Positions 19,864 to 32,919 are shown, counted from the first letter of the stretch. The stretch is DNA of 64,000 nucleotides from Bacillus sp. AFS001701 (GCF_002559405.1 NZ_NTZO01000107.1:1-64000), one strand, 5' to 3'. The notes: generated from the sequence alone by a model not told the origin. Numbers and translations are program-made.

Positions 19864-19909
19864 TTTCTAAAAGTTTTTAGAAAAGCTCGCATTTATGCGA
19901 GCTTTTTTT
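19864..19909 (+). terminator. Double hairpin terminator after rplL
   Basis: A first stem, TTTCTAAAA (19864-19872) / TTTTAGAAA (19875-19883), overlaps a strong terminator AAAAGCTCGC (19881-19890) / GCGAGC followed by T7 (to 19909). The stems share bases at 19881-19883. The terminator would reduce read-through from rplJL into rsmC-rpoB. Confidence 0.85.
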
Positions 19910-19972
19910 GTACATATGGGGTTACTTTTGGGAAGACTGTTGATAAGTATATATATGGAAGAAGGATTTTTT

Positions 19973-20572
19973 ATGGCAGATCATTATTTTACAAATCAAC
20001 CGAATAGTAAAACTGATAAAAAGGTATTTTCATTTACTTTGAGAGGTAATGATTTGAAGTTCCAATCTGATTCAGGTGTTTTTTCTAGGAATGAAGTTGA
20101 TTTTGGATCCCGTGTTTTAATTAACGTGTTCACATATCCGGAAATTGAAGGTAATATTTTAGATGTTGGATGTGGATACGGCCCAATAGGATTATCAATC
20201 GCAAAAGATGATTCGAGTCGAACAGTGGAAATGGTCGATGTGAATTTAAGAGCGATAGAATTAGCAAAAGAAAATGCGGATGTAAATAAAATAGATAATG
20301 TGAAAATCTATGAAAGTAGCATCTATGAAAATGTAACTGGTGAATATGCTGCTATTCTAACAAATCCGCCAATTCGTGCTGGGAAAAGTGTTGTTCATGA
20401 AATTTTAAAAGGTGCTCATGAAAAATTACTCCCTGGTGGAGAGCTTTGGGTTGTTATACAAAAGAAGCAAGGAGCGCCATCTGCTCTTGATTTATTAAAA
20501 GAAACTTTCGACGAGGTTGAGGTAGTAAAAAAAGATAAAGGATATTATATCATAAAAAGTAAAAAAGATTGA
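19973..20572 (+). CDS. ybxB: RsmC-like class I SAM methyltransferase (YbxB)
   Basis: Probable 16S rRNA guanine-N2 methyltransferase by family. SAM motif I is ILDVGCGYGPIGLS and the catalytic NPPI motif is TNPPIRAGK. The start is ATG 19973 after AGAAGGA; homologues begin M(S/A)xHYFTNQP. An upstream in-frame extension would overlap the rplL terminator. 199 aa. Same place as B. subtilis ybxB; whether it methylates the same base as E. coli RsmC is not shown. Confidence 0.9.
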   Translation: MADHYFTNQPNSKTDKKVFSFTLRGNDLKFQSDSGVFSRNEVDFGSRVLINVFTYPEIEGNILDVGCGYGPIGLSIAKDDSSRTVEMVDVNLRAIELAKENADVNKIDNVKIYESSIYENVTGEYAAILTNPPIRAGKSVVHEILKGAHEKLLPGGELWVVIQKKQGAPSALDLLKETFDEVEVVKKDKGYYIIKSKKD

Positions 20573-20597
20573 CTGCAATTTTTGCTTGTGATAGTAT
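20569..20597 (+). promoter_or_regulatory. rpoB promoter
   Basis: TTGACT (20569-20574), 17 bp, TAGTAT (20592-20597) with an extended TG. The -35 overlaps the stop codon of ybxB. Transcription would start about 210 nt upstream of rpoB. Confidence 0.6.
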
Positions 20598-20621
20598 TAT
20601 TAAATGCCAATATATATTTAT

Positions 20622-20738
20622 TTTCAAAAATGATTTTTTGAAAGTGGGTATATTTCTATATTCTTTGGAAATGATAGTAAAATGACTGTCGTTGAGTTTA
20701 ATAAATGGTTTTCATTTTGAAACCATTTTATTTTTTGT
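20622..20738 (+). promoter_or_regulatory. rpoB leader with terminator-like attenuator
   Basis: Two stems: TTTCAAAAA (20622-20630) / TTTTTGAAA (20635-20643), and AAATGGTTT (20703-20711) / AAACCATTT (20720-20728) followed by a T-rich run. The second is a good intrinsic terminator about 80 nt before the rpoB start, so it probably attenuates transcription of the beta subunit. No ligand or protein site is recognised. Confidence 0.6.
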
Positions 20739-20816
20739 TTAACAAGTAAGGGATGTTTTCTGCTTATTTGTTACTATTTTTTTGTTTTAAATACTCTTAT
20801 TTAAGGGGTGAATATG

Positions 20817-23800
20817 TTGACAGGTCAACTAGTTCAATATGGACGACACCGCCAACGCAGAAGTTATGCTCGTATCAGTGAAGTTTTAGAGTTACCTAAC
20901 TTAATTGAAATTCAAACTGCATCTTACCAATGGTTCTTAGATGAAGGTTTGAGAGAAATGTTCCAAGACATTTCACCAATTGAGGATTTCACAGGTAATC
21001 TATCATTAGAATTCATTGATTACAGTTTAGGTGAGCCGAAGTATGTTGTAGAAGAATCGAAAGAGCGTGACGTAAACTACGCTGCTCCACTTCGAGTGAA
21101 AGTTCGCCTATTAAATAAGGAAACTGGCGAAGTTAAGGAGCAAGACGTTTTCATGGGGGATTTCCCGCTGATGACGGACACGGGCACATTCATTATTAAT
21201 GGTGCTGAACGTGTAATCGTTTCACAATTAGTACGTTCTCCAAGTGTGTACTATAGTGGAAAGATCGACAAAAATGGTAAAAAAGGTTATACGGCTACAG
21301 TTATTCCGAACCGCGGTGCTTGGCTAGAGTACGAAACGGACGCGAAGGATGTAGTTTATGTACGTATTGACCGTACAAGAAAATTACCTGTAACGGTACT
21401 ACTACGTTCGCTTGGGTTTGGTACAGACCAAGAGATTCTAGACTTATTAGGCGAAAATGAATACCTACGTAATACTCTTGAAAAAGATAACACAGATAGC
21501 ACTGAAAAAGCGCTTCTTGAAATCTATGAAAGATTACGTCCAGGTGAACCACCTACAGTAGAAAACGCTAAAAACCTATTAATTACTCGCTTCTTTGATC
21601 CGAAGCGTTATGACTTAGCTAGCGTTGGACGCTACAAAATAAATAAAAAATTACACATTAAAAATAGACTATTTAACCAACGTATTGCAGAAACATTAGT
21701 GGATCCAGAAACTGGTGAAATTATTGTAGAAAAAGGGACAACTCTTGATCGCCGTACGTTAGACCGTATTATTCCATTCTTAGAAAAGAATATCGGTGAA
21801 AAAGTTGCTCACCCTGCTGCTGGCGTATTAGAAGATGAGATTACTTTACAATCTATTAAAATTTACGCTCCTGTAGAAGATGGTGAACAAGTTATTCAAG
21901 TTATTGGAAATGCGAATGTAAGCAAAAGTGTGAAAAACATTTCACCTGCGGACATTATCTCTTCAATTTCTTACTTCTTTAACCTGCTACATAACGTAGG
22001 TGACACTGACGATATTGACCATTTAGGAAATCGTCGTTTACGTTCAGTTGGTGAATTACTTCAAAACCAATTCCGTATCGGTCTATCTCGTATGGAACGT
22101 GTAGTACGTGAACGTATGTCAATTCAAGATACAAACGCAGTTACTCCGCAGGCATTAATTAATATTCGCCCTGTAATTGCTTCAATTAAAGAATTCTTTG
22201 GTAGTTCACAGCTATCTCAATTCATGGACCAAACAAACCCTCTTGCTGAGTTAACTCATAAGCGAAGACTATCAGCACTTGGACCAGGTGGTTTAACACG
22301 TGAACGTGCAGGATTTGAAGTGCGTGACGTTCATTACTCTCACTATGGCCGTATGTGTCCGATTGAAACACCTGAGGGACCGAACATCGGATTAATTAAC
22401 TCACTTTCTTCTTATGCAAAAGTAAATCAATTTGGTTTCATTGAAACTCCTTATCGTCGTGTAGACCCTGAAACGGGTCGTCTAACTGATAAAATTGACT
22501 ATTTAACTGCTGATGAAGAGGATCTATACGTTGTAGCCCAAGCGAATGCTCGTTTAGGTGAAGACGGAAGCTTCTTAGATGAAGATGTAGTAGCTCGTTT
22601 CCGTGGAGATAACACAGTTGTTAAACGTGAACGAATTGACTACATGGATGTATCTCCTAAACAAGTAGTATCAGCTGCGACAGCATGTATTCCGTTCTTA
22701 GAGAACGATGACTCGAACCGTGCCCTAATGGGAGCGAACATGCAACGTCAAGCAGTACCATTATTAAACCCTGAATCTCCAATCGTAGGTACAGGTATGG
22801 AATACGTTTCAGCAAAAGACTCAGGTGCTGCAGTAATTTGTAAACACCCAGGTATCGTTGAACGTGTTGAAGCGAAAGAAGTTTGGGTACGTCGCTACTT
22901 AGAAGTAGATGGACAAAAAGTTAAAGGTGACCTTGATAAATATCGTATGTTAAAATTCGTACGTTCTAACCAAGGTACTTGTTATAACCAACGCCCAATC
23001 GTAAGTGTTGGTGACCAAGTAGTAAAAGGCGAAATTCTTGCAGATGGACCTTCAATGGAAAAAGGTGAATTAGCACTAGGACGTAACGTATTAGTAGCAT
23101 TCATGACATGGGATGGTTACAACTACGAGGATGCGATCATTATGAGTCGCCGTCTTGTTAAAGAAGATGTTTACACTTCAGTTCATATTGAAGAATATGA
23201 ATCAGAAGCTCGTGATACAAAATTAGGACCTGAAGAAATCACTCGTGATATTCCAAACGTTGGTGAAGATGCACTTAAAAATCTTGATGAGCGTGGAATT
23301 ATCCGAATTGGTGCTGAAGTAAAAGATGGAGATTTATTAGTTGGTAAAGTAACGCCTAAAGGTGTAACTGAATTAACTGCTGAAGAACGTCTTCTACATG
23401 CAATCTTCGGTGAAAAAGCTCGTGAAGTTCGTGATACATCTTTACGTGTTCCACACGGTGGAGGCGGAATTATTCTTGATGTAAAAGTATTCACTCGTGA
23501 AAACGGTGATGAATTACCACCAGGAGTAAACCAACTAGTTCGTGTTTATATCGTTCAGAAACGTAAAATCTCTGAAGGGGATAAAATGGCTGGACGACAT
23601 GGTAATAAAGGGGTTATCTCTCGTATTTTACCAGAAGAAGATATGCCATTCTTACCTGATGGAACGCCAGTTGATATCATGTTAAATCCTTTAGGGGTAC
23701 CTTCTCGTATGAACATCGGTCAGGTATTAGAGCTACACTTAGGTATGGCTGCTAGATATCTTGGAGTTCATGTTGCTTCTCCAGTATTTGACGGAGCACG

Positions 23801-24347
23801 TGAGGAAGATGTTTGGGGAACAATCGAAGAAGCTGGTATGGCACGTGATGCAAAAACTGTACTATATGATGGACGTAGTGGTGAGCCTTTCGATAACCGT
23901 GTTTCTGTAGGTGTCATGTATATGATCAAACTTGCACACATGGTTGACGATAAGTTACATGCTCGTTCAACAGGACCATACTCACTTGTTACGCAACAAC
24001 CACTTGGTGGTAAAGCACAATTTGGTGGACAGCGTTTTGGTGAGATGGAGGTTTGGGCACTTGAAGCATACGGTGCTGCTTACACATTACAAGAGATCTT
24101 AACAGTTAAATCTGATGACGTTGTTGGCCGTGTGAAAACATATGAAGCAATCGTTAAAGGTGAAAATGTACCAGAACCAGGTGTTCCAGAATCATTCAAA
24201 GTATTGATTAAGGAATTACAATCTCTAGGTATGGATGTTAAAATGATGTCTGCTACAGATCAAGAAATCGAAATGCGTGATACTGAAGATGATGATGATC
24301 AAGCTTCAGAACATTTAGCGATGGATATGGAATACGTAAAAGAATAA
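20817..24347 (+). CDS. rpoB: RNA polymerase beta subunit
   Basis: Forms the active-centre cleft with beta-prime. The sequence follows B. subtilis RpoB throughout. The rifampicin region ([29 protein letters not shown]) has wild-type residues, so no RRDR resistance change is visible. The start is TTG 20817 ([16 protein letters not shown]), 8 nt after AAGGGG; the ATG at 20814 is too close. 1176 aa. Followed 46 nt later by rpoC. Confidence 0.97.
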   Translation: MTGQLVQYGRHRQRRSYARISEVLELPNLIEIQTASYQWFLDEGLREMFQDISPIEDFTGNLSLEFIDYSLGEPKYVVEESKERDVNYAAPLRVKVRLLNKETGEVKEQDVFMGDFPLMTDTGTFIINGAERVIVSQLVRSPSVYYSGKIDKNGKKGYTATVIPNRGAWLEYETDAKDVVYVRIDRTRKLPVTVLLRSLGFGTDQEILDLLGENEYLRNTLEKDNTDSTEKALLEIYERLRPGEPPTVENAKNLLITRFFDPKRYDLASVGRYKINKKLHIKNRLFNQRIAETLVDPETGEIIVEKGTTLDRRTLDRIIPFLEKNIGEKVAHPAAGVLEDEITLQSIKIYAPVEDGEQVIQVIGNANVSKSVKNISPADIISSISYFFNLLHNVGDTDDIDHLGNRRLRSVGELLQNQFRIGLSRMERVVRERMSIQDTNAVTPQALINIRPVIASIKEFFGSSQLSQFMDQTNPLAELTHKRRLSALGPGGLTRERAGFEVRDVHYSHYGRMCPIETPEGPNIGLINSLSSYAKVNQFGFIETPYRRVDPETGRLTDKIDYLTADEEDLYVVAQANARLGEDGSFLDEDVVARFRGDNTVVKRERIDYMDVSPKQVVSAATACIPFLENDDSNRALMGANMQRQAVPLLNPESPIVGTGMEYVSAKDSGAAVICKHPGIVERVEAKEVWVRRYLEVDGQKVKGDLDKYRMLKFVRSNQGTCYNQRPIVSVGDQVVKGEILADGPSMEKGELALGRNVLVAFMTWDGYNYEDAIIMSRRLVKEDVYTSVHIEEYESEARDTKLGPEEITRDIPNVGEDALKNLDERGIIRIGAEVKDGDLLVGKVTPKGVTELTAEERLLHAIFGEKAREVRDTSLRVPHGGGGIILDVKVFTRENGDELPPGVNQLVRVYIVQKRKISEGDKMAGRHGNKGVISRILPEEDMPFLPDGTPVDIMLNPLGVPSRMNIGQVLELHLGMAARYLGVHVASPVFDGAREEDVWGTIEEAGMARDAKTVLYDGRSGEPFDNRVSVGVMYMIKLAHMVDDKLHARSTGPYSLVTQQPLGGKAQFGGQRFGEMEVWALEAYGAAYTLQEILTVKSDDVVGRVKTYEAIVKGENVPEPGVPESFKVLIKELQSLGMDVKMMSATDQEIEMRDTEDDDDQASEHLAMDMEYVKE

Positions 24348-24393
24348 GTATTATATAGGGTAAAACCTTAGGACAGAAAGGGAGGTAGGCCCC

Positions 24394-27300
24394 TTGATAG
24401 ATGTAAATAATTTCGAGTATATGAAGATCGGACTTGCATCGCCTGACAAAATTCGCTCGTGGTCATACGGGGAAATTAAAAAACCTGAAACAATTAACTA
24501 CCGTACATTAAAACCTGAAAAAGATGGTCTTTTCTGTGAACGCATTTTCGGTCCTACGAAAGATTGGGAATGTCATTGCGGAAAATATAAACGTGTACGT
24601 TATAAAGGTGTAGTTTGTGATCGTTGTGGAGTTGAAGTAACTCGTGCAAAAGTACGACGTGAGCGTATGGGTCACATCGAATTAGCTGCACCAGTATCAC
24701 ATATTTGGTATTTCAAAGGTATTCCAAGCCGAATGGGACTTGTTTTAGACATGTCCCCACGTGCTCTGGAAGAAGTAATCTACTTCGCTTCTTACGTAGT
24801 AACAGAAGCTGGAGATACTCCTTTAGAAAAGAAACAATTGCTTTCTGAGAAAGAGTTCCGTGCTTATCGTGAGCGTTACGGTCAAACTTTCCAAGCATCT
24901 ATGGGTGCTGAAGCGATTAAAAAATTATTAAGCGATATTAATCTTGAAAAAGATGTTGATTCATTAAAAGAAGAGTTAAAAACTGCTCAAGGTCAACGTC
25001 GTACAAGAGCAATTAAACGGTTAGAAGTTTTAGAAGCATTCCGTAACTCTGGTAATGAGCCTTCTTGGATGATCTTAGATGTGCTACCAGTAATCCCACC
25101 TGAATTACGACCAATGGTTCAACTAGATGGTGGACGTTTTGCAACTTCAGATTTAAACGATTTATATCGTCGTGTAATTAACCGTAACAACCGTTTAAAA
25201 CGTTTATTAGACCTTGGTGCACCAAGCATCATCGTACAAAACGAAAAACGTATGCTTCAAGAAGCTGTTGATGCGTTAATTGACAATGGTCGTCGTGGTC
25301 GTCCAGTTACTGGACCAGGTAACCGTCCATTAAAATCTCTTTCTCACATGCTTAAAGGTAAGCAAGGACGTTTCCGTCAAAACTTACTTGGTAAACGTGT
25401 TGACTACTCTGGTCGTTCGGTTATCGTTGTAGGACCTAACTTACAAATGTATCAATGTGGATTACCAAAAGAAATGGCAATTGAATTATTCAAGCCATTC
25501 GTGATGAAAGAATTAGTAGAGCGTGGCTTAGCACATAACATTAAGTCTGCAAAACGTAAAATTGAGCGTTTACACCCTGAGATTTGGGATGTATTAGAAT
25601 CAGTTATTCGTGAGCACCCGGTGTTACTAAACCGTGCCCCAACTCTACACAGACTTGGTATCCAAGCGTTCGAACCTACATTAGTAGAAGGCCGTGCAAT
25701 CCGTCTACATCCACTTGTATGTACTGCATACAATGCCGATTTTGATGGTGACCAAATGGCTGTTCACGTACCGTTATCAAGTGAAGCTCAAGCAGAAGCT
25801 CGTATTTTAATGCTTGCAGCACAAAACATCCTGAATCCGAAAGATGGTAAACCAGTAGTTACACCATCTCAAGATATGGTATTAGGTAACTATTACTTAA
25901 CTCTTGAGCGTGCAGGCGCTGTCGGTGAAGGTATGGTATTTAAAGATATTAATGAAGCGTTAATAGCATACCAAAATGGTTATGTACATTTACATTCTCG
26001 TGTTGCTGTTGCAGCAAATTCTTTAAATAACGAAACATTTACTGAAGAACAAAAAAATTCATTATTAATTACAACGGTTGGTAAGTTAATCTTCAATGAA
26101 ATCTTACCTACTTCGTTCCCATATATTAATGAACCAACTCAGAGTAACCTTGAGAAGGAAACTCCTCAGATGTATTTTGTAGCTAAAGGTTCGAATATTA
26201 AAGAGATTATTGAAAGTAGAGAAGAAATTGCTCCTTTCAAAAAGAAAATACTTGGAAATATCATCGCAGAAGTATTTAAACGTTTCAAAATTACTGAAAC
26301 GTCAAAAATGCTAGACCGCATGAAGGATCTTGGATTTAGACACTCTACTAAAGCTGGTATTACAGTTGGTGTATCAGACATCATCGTATTACCTGAGAAA
26401 CAGTTAATTATTGCTGAAGCTCAAGAGAAGGTAGATAAAGTTCTAAAACAATTCCGTCGTGGTTTAATCACAGAAGATGAGCGTTACGATCGTGTAATCG
26501 CGATTTGGAGTGATGCAAAGGATGTTATTCAAGGCAAACTGATGGCTTCCCTAAATAAACGCAACCCAATCTTTATGATGAGTGACTCTGGTGCCCGTGG
26601 TAACGCATCAAACTTTACTCAGCTTGCTGGTATGCGTGGTCTGATGGCCAACCCGGCTGGTCGTATTATTGAGTTACCAATCAAATCTTCATTCCGTGAA
26701 GGTCTAACGGTACTTGAATACTTCATCTCTACACACGGTGCACGTAAAGGTCTTGCCGATACAGCACTAAAAACAGCCGATTCAGGTTACTTAACTCGTC
26801 GTCTAGTTGACGTTGCACAAGATGTAATCGTTCGTCAAGATGATTGTGGTACTGACCGTGGATTACACGTTAAAGCAATTAAAGAAGGTAACGAAATTAT
26901 TGAGGGATTATACGATCGCTTAGTTGGTCGTCATTTACGTTCAACGTTACGTCACCCAGAAACAGGTGTATTACTTGCACAAGAGAACGATTTAATTACA
27001 GAAGACTTAGCTCGTGAAATTATCGATGCTGGTATTGAAGAAGTTAATATCCGTTCTGCGTTCACATGTAATACTAACCATGGAGTATGTAAAAAATGTT
27101 ATGGCCGTAACTTAGCTACAGGTGCTGAGGTTGAAGTTGGTGAGGCAGTAGGTATTATCGCTGCACAATCAATCGGTGAACCAGGTACTCAGTTAACGAT
27201 GCGTACATTCCATACAGGTGGGGTAGCAGGAGACGATATTACTCAAGGTTTACCTCGTATTCAAGAGCTATTTGAAGCACGTAATCCTAAAGGTCAAGCG

Positions 27301-28002
27301 GTTATTTCTGAAATTGATGGTATTATTTCAATTTCTACTGATGCTAAAGATAAGCAAGAAATTATTGTTCAAGGCTCAGTAGAATCTAGAAACTACCCAG
27401 TTCCTTATGGCGCTAGACTAAAAGTTCAAGAAGGTGAATCGATTGAACGCGGTCAGGTAATGACTGAAGGTTCAATTGATCCTAAAGAACTTCTAAAAGT
27501 AAAAGGTACAAATGCTGTTCAAGAATACTTACTACGTGAAGTACAAAAAGTATACCGTATGCAAGGGGTAGAAATTGGTGATAAGCACGTAGAGGTAATG
27601 GTACGTCAAATGCTGAAGAAAGTTCGTGTAATGGATGCAGGTGAGACTACTTTACTACCTGGTACATTATTAGAACTACACCAGTTTACTGAAGCGAATA
27701 AAGAAGCTTTATTTGCAGGTAAACAACCAGCTACTGCACGCCCATTATTACTAGGTATTACAAAAGCATCATTAGAAACAGACTCATTCCTATCTGCTGC
27801 ATCATTCCAAGAAACAACGCGTGTATTAACAGACGCTGCGATTAAAGGAAAACGTGATGAGTTGCTAGGATTAAAAGAGAATGTTATTATAGGTAAGTTG
27901 GTTCCAGCTGGTACTGGTATGAATAGATACCGTAAAGTAGATCTTGTTAAGGATTTAACTGAATCAGTTGAAATGAATGAAGAAGTATTAGTTGAAAAAT
28001 AA
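24394..28002 (+). CDS. rpoC: RNA polymerase beta-prime subunit
   Basis: Holds the catalytic magnesium at NADFDGDQ (447-454). The N-terminal zinc site is C60, C62, C75, C78; the second is formed around [17 protein letters not shown]. The bridge and trigger-loop segments ([18 protein letters not shown]) are intact. TTG start at 24394 after GGGAGG. 1202 aa. The usual next gene (L7Ae-like ybxF) is missing. Confidence 0.97.
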   Translation: MIDVNNFEYMKIGLASPDKIRSWSYGEIKKPETINYRTLKPEKDGLFCERIFGPTKDWECHCGKYKRVRYKGVVCDRCGVEVTRAKVRRERMGHIELAAPVSHIWYFKGIPSRMGLVLDMSPRALEEVIYFASYVVTEAGDTPLEKKQLLSEKEFRAYRERYGQTFQASMGAEAIKKLLSDINLEKDVDSLKEELKTAQGQRRTRAIKRLEVLEAFRNSGNEPSWMILDVLPVIPPELRPMVQLDGGRFATSDLNDLYRRVINRNNRLKRLLDLGAPSIIVQNEKRMLQEAVDALIDNGRRGRPVTGPGNRPLKSLSHMLKGKQGRFRQNLLGKRVDYSGRSVIVVGPNLQMYQCGLPKEMAIELFKPFVMKELVERGLAHNIKSAKRKIERLHPEIWDVLESVIREHPVLLNRAPTLHRLGIQAFEPTLVEGRAIRLHPLVCTAYNADFDGDQMAVHVPLSSEAQAEARILMLAAQNILNPKDGKPVVTPSQDMVLGNYYLTLERAGAVGEGMVFKDINEALIAYQNGYVHLHSRVAVAANSLNNETFTEEQKNSLLITTVGKLIFNEILPTSFPYINEPTQSNLEKETPQMYFVAKGSNIKEIIESREEIAPFKKKILGNIIAEVFKRFKITETSKMLDRMKDLGFRHSTKAGITVGVSDIIVLPEKQLIIAEAQEKVDKVLKQFRRGLITEDERYDRVIAIWSDAKDVIQGKLMASLNKRNPIFMMSDSGARGNASNFTQLAGMRGLMANPAGRIIELPIKSSFREGLTVLEYFISTHGARKGLADTALKTADSGYLTRRLVDVAQDVIVRQDDCGTDRGLHVKAIKEGNEIIEGLYDRLVGRHLRSTLRHPETGVLLAQENDLITEDLAREIIDAGIEEVNIRSAFTCNTNHGVCKKCYGRNLATGAEVEVGEAVGIIAAQSIGEPGTQLTMRTFHTGGVAGDDITQGLPRIQELFEARNPKGQAVISEIDGIISISTDAKDKQEIIVQGSVESRNYPVPYGARLKVQEGESIERGQVMTEGSIDPKELLKVKGTNAVQEYLLREVQKVYRMQGVEIGDKHVEVMVRQMLKKVRVMDAGETTLLPGTLLELHQFTEANKEALFAGKQPATARPLLLGITKASLETDSFLSAASFQETTRVLTDAAIKGKRDELLGLKENVIIGKLVPAGTGMNRYRKVDLVKDLTESVEMNEEVLVEK

Positions 28003-28026
28003 TCTTAAAATATTTTAAAACTTGAG

Positions 28027-28056
28027 TTGACATCATTTGATGAAAAATGATAAGAT
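28027..28056 (+). promoter_or_regulatory. Promoter for rpsL-rpsG
   Basis: TTGACA (28027-28032), 18 bp, TAAGAT (28051-28056), 25 nt after the rpoC stop codon. It sits where the L7Ae-like gene would begin in B. subtilis. Confidence 0.6.
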
Positions 28057-28084
28057 ATTCAAGGTTGCTCCTAGACAATAGCAC

Positions 28085-28188
28085 TGCTAATCTAAGCAGG
28101 TTAGATCCGGGGCTAATTTAGGAATATACAGGTTAAAACTGTTTTTGTGAGAAGGAGGGCTTCTTCCTTCTTGCAAAAACTTTGTTTT
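28085..28188 (+). promoter_or_regulatory. rpsL leader with attenuator-like hairpin
   Basis: The 246-nt rpoC-rpsL gap is a leader. ATCTAA/TTAGAT (about 28090-28106) forms a small stem. A long hairpin follows: GTTTTTG (28141-28147) with CAAAAAC (28174-28180) and AGAAGGA (28150-28156) with TCCTTCT (28165-28171), with a TG/TG internal loop and TTTGTTTT behind. It resembles a terminator. It also sequesters an AGAAGGAGG sequence. Its regulator is unknown; S12 or S7 are guesses. Confidence 0.55.
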
Positions 28189-28248
28189 CAACTTATTATG
28201 AACCACCTGGATGTGTGGTCTTATAAATATTTGAAGGGAGGAAAACTC

Positions 28249-28671
28249 ATGCCTACTATTAACCAGTTAGTGCGTAATGGACGTACTTCTAAAGTATGGA
28301 AATCAAAATCACCAGCATTAAATAAAGGTTTCAACTCATTAAAGAAAAAATCAACTGATTTATCAGCTCCACAAAAACGTGGTGTTTGTACTCGTGTTGG
28401 TACAATGACTCCAAAGAAACCAAACTCAGCTTTACGTAAATATGCTCGTGTGCGTTTAACTAACCAAATCGAGGTAACTGCTTATATCCCAGGTATCGGA
28501 CACAACTTACAAGAGCACAGTGTTGTTCTTATCCGTGGTGGACGTGTAAAAGATTTACCGGGGGTACGTTACCATATCGTTCGTGGTGCATTAGATACTG
28601 CAGGTGTTGACAAGCGTATGCAAGGTCGTTCTAAATACGGAACTAAGAGACCAAAAGCAGCTAAGAAGTAA
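28249..28671 (+). CDS. rpsL: Ribosomal protein S12
   Basis: Decoding-centre protein. The loop [15 protein letters not shown] keeps the lysines associated with streptomycin sensitivity, and [13 protein letters not shown] carries the conserved Asp. The start is ATG 28249 after GAAGGGAGG; homologues begin MPTINQLVR. 140 aa. First gene of the str cluster here. Confidence 0.97.
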   Translation: MPTINQLVRNGRTSKVWKSKSPALNKGFNSLKKKSTDLSAPQKRGVCTRVGTMTPKKPNSALRKYARVRLTNQIEVTAYIPGIGHNLQEHSVVLIRGGRVKDLPGVRYHIVRGALDTAGVDKRMQGRSKYGTKRPKAAKK

Positions 28672-28703
28672 TTAATAACAACTAGCCGAAAGGAGGAAAT
28701 AAC

Positions 28704-29174
28704 ATGCCACGTAAAGGTCCTGTTGCAAAAAGAGATGTATTGCCAGATCCACTTTATAATTCAAAATTAGTTTCTCGTTTAATCAACAAAATGATGATTG
28801 ACGGAAAAAGAGGAAAGTCTCAAGCTATCTTATACGGAGCATTTGAATTAATCCAAGAACGTTCTGGTAAAGAACCAATGGAAGTATTCGAAGCAGCTCT
28901 TAAAAATATCATGCCAGTTCTAGAAGTTAGAGCTCGTCGTGTTGGTGGTTCAAACTACCAAGTACCAGTTGAGGTTCGCCCTGAGCGCCGTACAACTTTA
29001 GGTCTTCGCTGGTTAGTTAACTATGCTCGTCTTCGTGGAGAAAAAACGATGGAAGAGCGTTTAGCTAATGAAATTCTTGATGCAGCTAACAACTCAGGTT
29101 CTGCAGTTAAGAAACGTGAAGATACACACAAAATGGCAGAAGCGAACAAAGCGTTTGCTCACTACCGTTGGTAA
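28704..29174 (+). CDS. rpsG: Ribosomal protein S7
   Basis: Head protein of the small subunit that nucleates 16S 3'-domain assembly. The N-terminal [16 protein letters not shown] and the beta-hairpin [15 protein letters not shown] are complete. 156 aa. Ribosome site AAAGGAGG. Confidence 0.97.
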   Translation: MPRKGPVAKRDVLPDPLYNSKLVSRLINKMMIDGKRGKSQAILYGAFELIQERSGKEPMEVFEAALKNIMPVLEVRARRVGGSNYQVPVEVRPERRTTLGLRWLVNYARLRGEKTMEERLANEILDAANNSGSAVKKREDTHKMAEANKAFAHYRW

Positions 29175-29223
29175 GATTCAAAGCAATTTAGTTATTTCTG
29201 CACATAATGAATGTTGGTTAAGT

Positions 29224-29269
29224 CGTTCACCTATTTCTAATTTAGCTTGCTAGATTAAATAGGTGAACG
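29224..29269 (+). promoter_or_regulatory. Long hairpin in the rpsG-fusA gap
   Basis: CGTTCACCTATTT (29224-29236) is the exact complement of AAATAGGTGAACG (29257-29269), and the interior AATTTAGC/GCTAGATT also pairs with one G-U. The stem is over 20 bp and has no T run behind it, so it looks like a processing or protein-binding site rather than a terminator. A weak promoter (TTGCTT 29305-29310, 17 bp, TAATAA) follows. Confidence 0.6.
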
Positions 29270-29409
29270 TCGGATTACATAATTTAGGATGACATAATAG
29301 TTCCTTGCTTGTAGTGCTTGCTTAACTTAATAACATGAAGTATGTATAGGAATAACTTTTTCTTGTACTAAAAAATCCTAACTAATACTGGAAGGGAGAA
29401 AGAACCCTG

Positions 29410-31488
29410 ATGACTAGAGAGTTCTCCTTAAATAACACTCGTAATATCGGGATCATGGCTCACATTGATGCTGGTAAAACAACAACAACAGAGCGTATCC
29501 TTTATTACACAGGTCGTATTCACAAAATTGGTGAAACTCATGAAGGAGCTTCACAAATGGACTGGATGGAGCAAGAGCAAGAGCGTGGTATCACTATCAC
29601 ATCTGCTGCTACAACAGCTCAGTGGAATAACCACCGTGTAAATATCATTGATACTCCAGGTCACGTAGACTTCACTGTAGAAGTTGAACGTTCTCTACGT
29701 GTACTTGATGGCGCAGTAGCAGTTCTTGATGCTCAATCAGGTGTTGAGCCTCAAACTGAAACAGTTTGGCGCCAAGCAACTACTTACGGAGTTCCACGTG
29801 TAGTATTCGTTAACAAAATGGATAAAATCGGCGCGGATTTCTTATACTCTGTAGGTACGTTACATGACCGTTTACAAGCTAACGCACACCCAATTCAATT
29901 AGCGATGGGTGCTGAAGATAACTTCTGGGGAATCGTTGACCTAGTTGAAATGAAAGCTATTAAGTACAATAATGACTTAGGAACTGACATTGAAACGATC
30001 GAAATTCCAGAAGAATATCAAGAACTAGCTGAAGAATACCGTGGTCGTTTAATCGAAGCGGTAGCTGAGCTAGATGAAGAATTAATGATGAAATACCTAG
30101 AAGGTGAAGAAATCACAATTCCTGAATTAAAAGCTGCTATTCGTACAGCTACATGTTCAGTACAATTCTACCCAGTAGTATGTGGTTCTGCCTTCAAAAA
30201 CAAAGGTGTTCAATTAATGCTTGATGCAGTAATTGATTACCTACCATCTCCATTAGATGTACCAGCTATCAAAGGAACTTTACCTGATACTGATGAGGAG
30301 AAAATCGTTCCTTCAAGTGATGAAGAGCCTTTCGCTGCATTAGCATTCAAAATCATGACTGATCCTTATGTTGGTAAATTAACGTTCTTCCGAGTATACT
30401 CAGGTACGTTAGAATCTGGTTCATACGTTCAAAACTCTACAAAAGGTAAGCGTGAGCGTGTAGGTCGTATCCTACAAATGCATGCTAACTCTCGTCAAGA
30501 GATTTCGAAAGTATACGCTGGAGATATCGCCGCTGCTGTAGGTCTTAAAGACACTACAACTGGTGATACTTTATGTGATGAAAAGAATTTAGTAATTCTT
30601 GAGTCTATGGAATTCCCTGATCCAGTTATCTCAATTGCGATTGAGCCAAAATCTAAAGCTGACCAAGATAAAATGGGTCAAGCATTAGTAAAATTAACTG
30701 AAGAAGATCCAACTTTCCGTGCACATACTGACCAAGAAACTGGTCAAGTAATCATCGCTGGTATGGGTGAGCTTCACCTTGATATCATCGTTGACCGTAT
30801 GCGTCGTGAATTCAAAGTAGAAGCTAACGTTGGTGCTCCTCAAGTAGCATACCGTGAAACTTTCCGTTCTTCTGCACAAGTAGAAGGTAAATTCGTTCGT
30901 CAATCAGGTGGACGTGGACAATTCGGACACGTTTGGATTGAATTCTCACCAAATGAAGAAGGAAAAGGCTTCGAATTTGAAAACGCAATCGTTGGTGGTG
31001 TTGTTCCTCGTGAATACATCCCAGCTGTAGCTGCAGGTCTTGAAGATTCTCTTAAAAATGGTGTATTAGCTGGTTTCCCACTAATCGACATTAAAGCGAA
31101 ATTATTCGATGGATCTTACCATGACGTTGACTCAAACGAGATGGCGTTTAAAGTAGCTGCTTCATTAGCTCTTAAAAATGCTGTTAAGAAATGTAACCCA
31201 GTTCTACTTGAACCATTAATGAAAGTAGAAGTTGTTATCCCTGAGGAATACTTAGGAGATATCATGGGTGATATCACTTCTCGTCGTGGACGCGTTGAAG
31301 GTATGGAAGCTCGCGGTAACGCTCAAGTAGTTCGTGCAATGGTTCCTCTTTCTGAAATGTTTGGTTATGCAACTTCATTACGTTCTAACACACAAGGTCG
31401 TGGAACGTTCTCAATGGTATTTGACCATTACGAAGATGTACCAAAATCAATTTCTGAAGAGATTATCAAAAAATATAAAGGTGAGTAA
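29410..31488 (+). CDS. fusA: Elongation factor G
   Basis: Translocation GTPase. The P-loop is AHIDAGKTT (17-25), G2-G4 motifs include RGITI, DTPGH and NKMD, and domains II-V are complete. 692 aa. Ribosome site GGGAG upstream of the ATG. Domains III-V show no obvious fusidic-acid-type alteration, though this was not checked residue by residue. Confidence 0.97.
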   Translation: MTREFSLNNTRNIGIMAHIDAGKTTTTERILYYTGRIHKIGETHEGASQMDWMEQEQERGITITSAATTAQWNNHRVNIIDTPGHVDFTVEVERSLRVLDGAVAVLDAQSGVEPQTETVWRQATTYGVPRVVFVNKMDKIGADFLYSVGTLHDRLQANAHPIQLAMGAEDNFWGIVDLVEMKAIKYNNDLGTDIETIEIPEEYQELAEEYRGRLIEAVAELDEELMMKYLEGEEITIPELKAAIRTATCSVQFYPVVCGSAFKNKGVQLMLDAVIDYLPSPLDVPAIKGTLPDTDEEKIVPSSDEEPFAALAFKIMTDPYVGKLTFFRVYSGTLESGSYVQNSTKGKRERVGRILQMHANSRQEISKVYAGDIAAAVGLKDTTTGDTLCDEKNLVILESMEFPDPVISIAIEPKSKADQDKMGQALVKLTEEDPTFRAHTDQETGQVIIAGMGELHLDIIVDRMRREFKVEANVGAPQVAYRETFRSSAQVEGKFVRQSGGRGQFGHVWIEFSPNEEGKGFEFENAIVGGVVPREYIPAVAAGLEDSLKNGVLAGFPLIDIKAKLFDGSYHDVDSNEMAFKVAASLALKNAVKKCNPVLLEPLMKVEVVIPEEYLGDIMGDITSRRGRVEGMEARGNAQVVRAMVPLSEMFGYATSLRSNTQGRGTFSMVFDHYEDVPKSISEEIIKKYKGE

Positions 31489-31517
31489 TTGATTATTTAG
31501 TTCTCATCATGTATAAC
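31489..31517 (+). promoter_or_regulatory. tuf promoter
   Basis: TTGATT (31489-31494), 17 bp, TATAAC (31512-31517), directly behind the fusA stop codon, giving tuf its own transcription start. Confidence 0.6.
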
Positions 31518-31531
31518 TATTTATGTTAGCT

Positions 31532-31554
31532 ACAAAGGGTGTCTCACCCTTTGT
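31532..31554 (+). promoter_or_regulatory. Hairpin in the tuf leader
   Basis: ACAAAGGGTG (31532-31541), TCT loop, CACCCTTTGT (31545-31554): a perfect 10-bp stem, but without a T run. It lies at the start of the transcript from the promoter at 31489-31517, so it may stabilise the very abundant tuf mRNA. Confidence 0.55.
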
Positions 31555-31609
31555 GGCATAATAATAAAACTAAAAATTAATTTTCTTAATTATAAGGAGG
31601 ATTTTTACA

Positions 31610-32797
<1,188 letters not shown>

Positions 32798-32807
32798 TTA
32801 AACTTAT

Positions 32808-32842
32808 AAGCTTAGAAGATCTATTCTTCTAAGCTTTTTTTT
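32808..32842 (+). terminator. Terminator after tuf
   Basis: AAGCTTAGAAGA (32808-32819), short loop, CTTCTAAGCTT (32826-32836) and a T8 run. It closes the str cluster before the S10 promoters. Confidence 0.9.
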
Positions 32843-32890
32843 ATAAGTAAATTGGAAATATTTAAAATATGTATTAAAACCGATTCTTGC

Positions 32891-32919
32891 TTGATTTTAA
32901 TAATTGAAGATAATATAAT
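32891..32919 (+). promoter_or_regulatory. S10 operon promoter, distal
   Basis: TTGATT (32891-32896), 17 bp, perfect TATAAT (32914-32919). First of two tandem SigA-type promoters in the 337-nt tuf-rpsJ gap. Confidence 0.6.

Noticed and set aside
28030-28042. ACATCATTTGATG shared with the rplK-rplA hairpin (17947-17959)
   Set aside because: Only 13 nt, AT-rich and in unrelated contexts (promoter spacer versus hairpin); probably coincidence.
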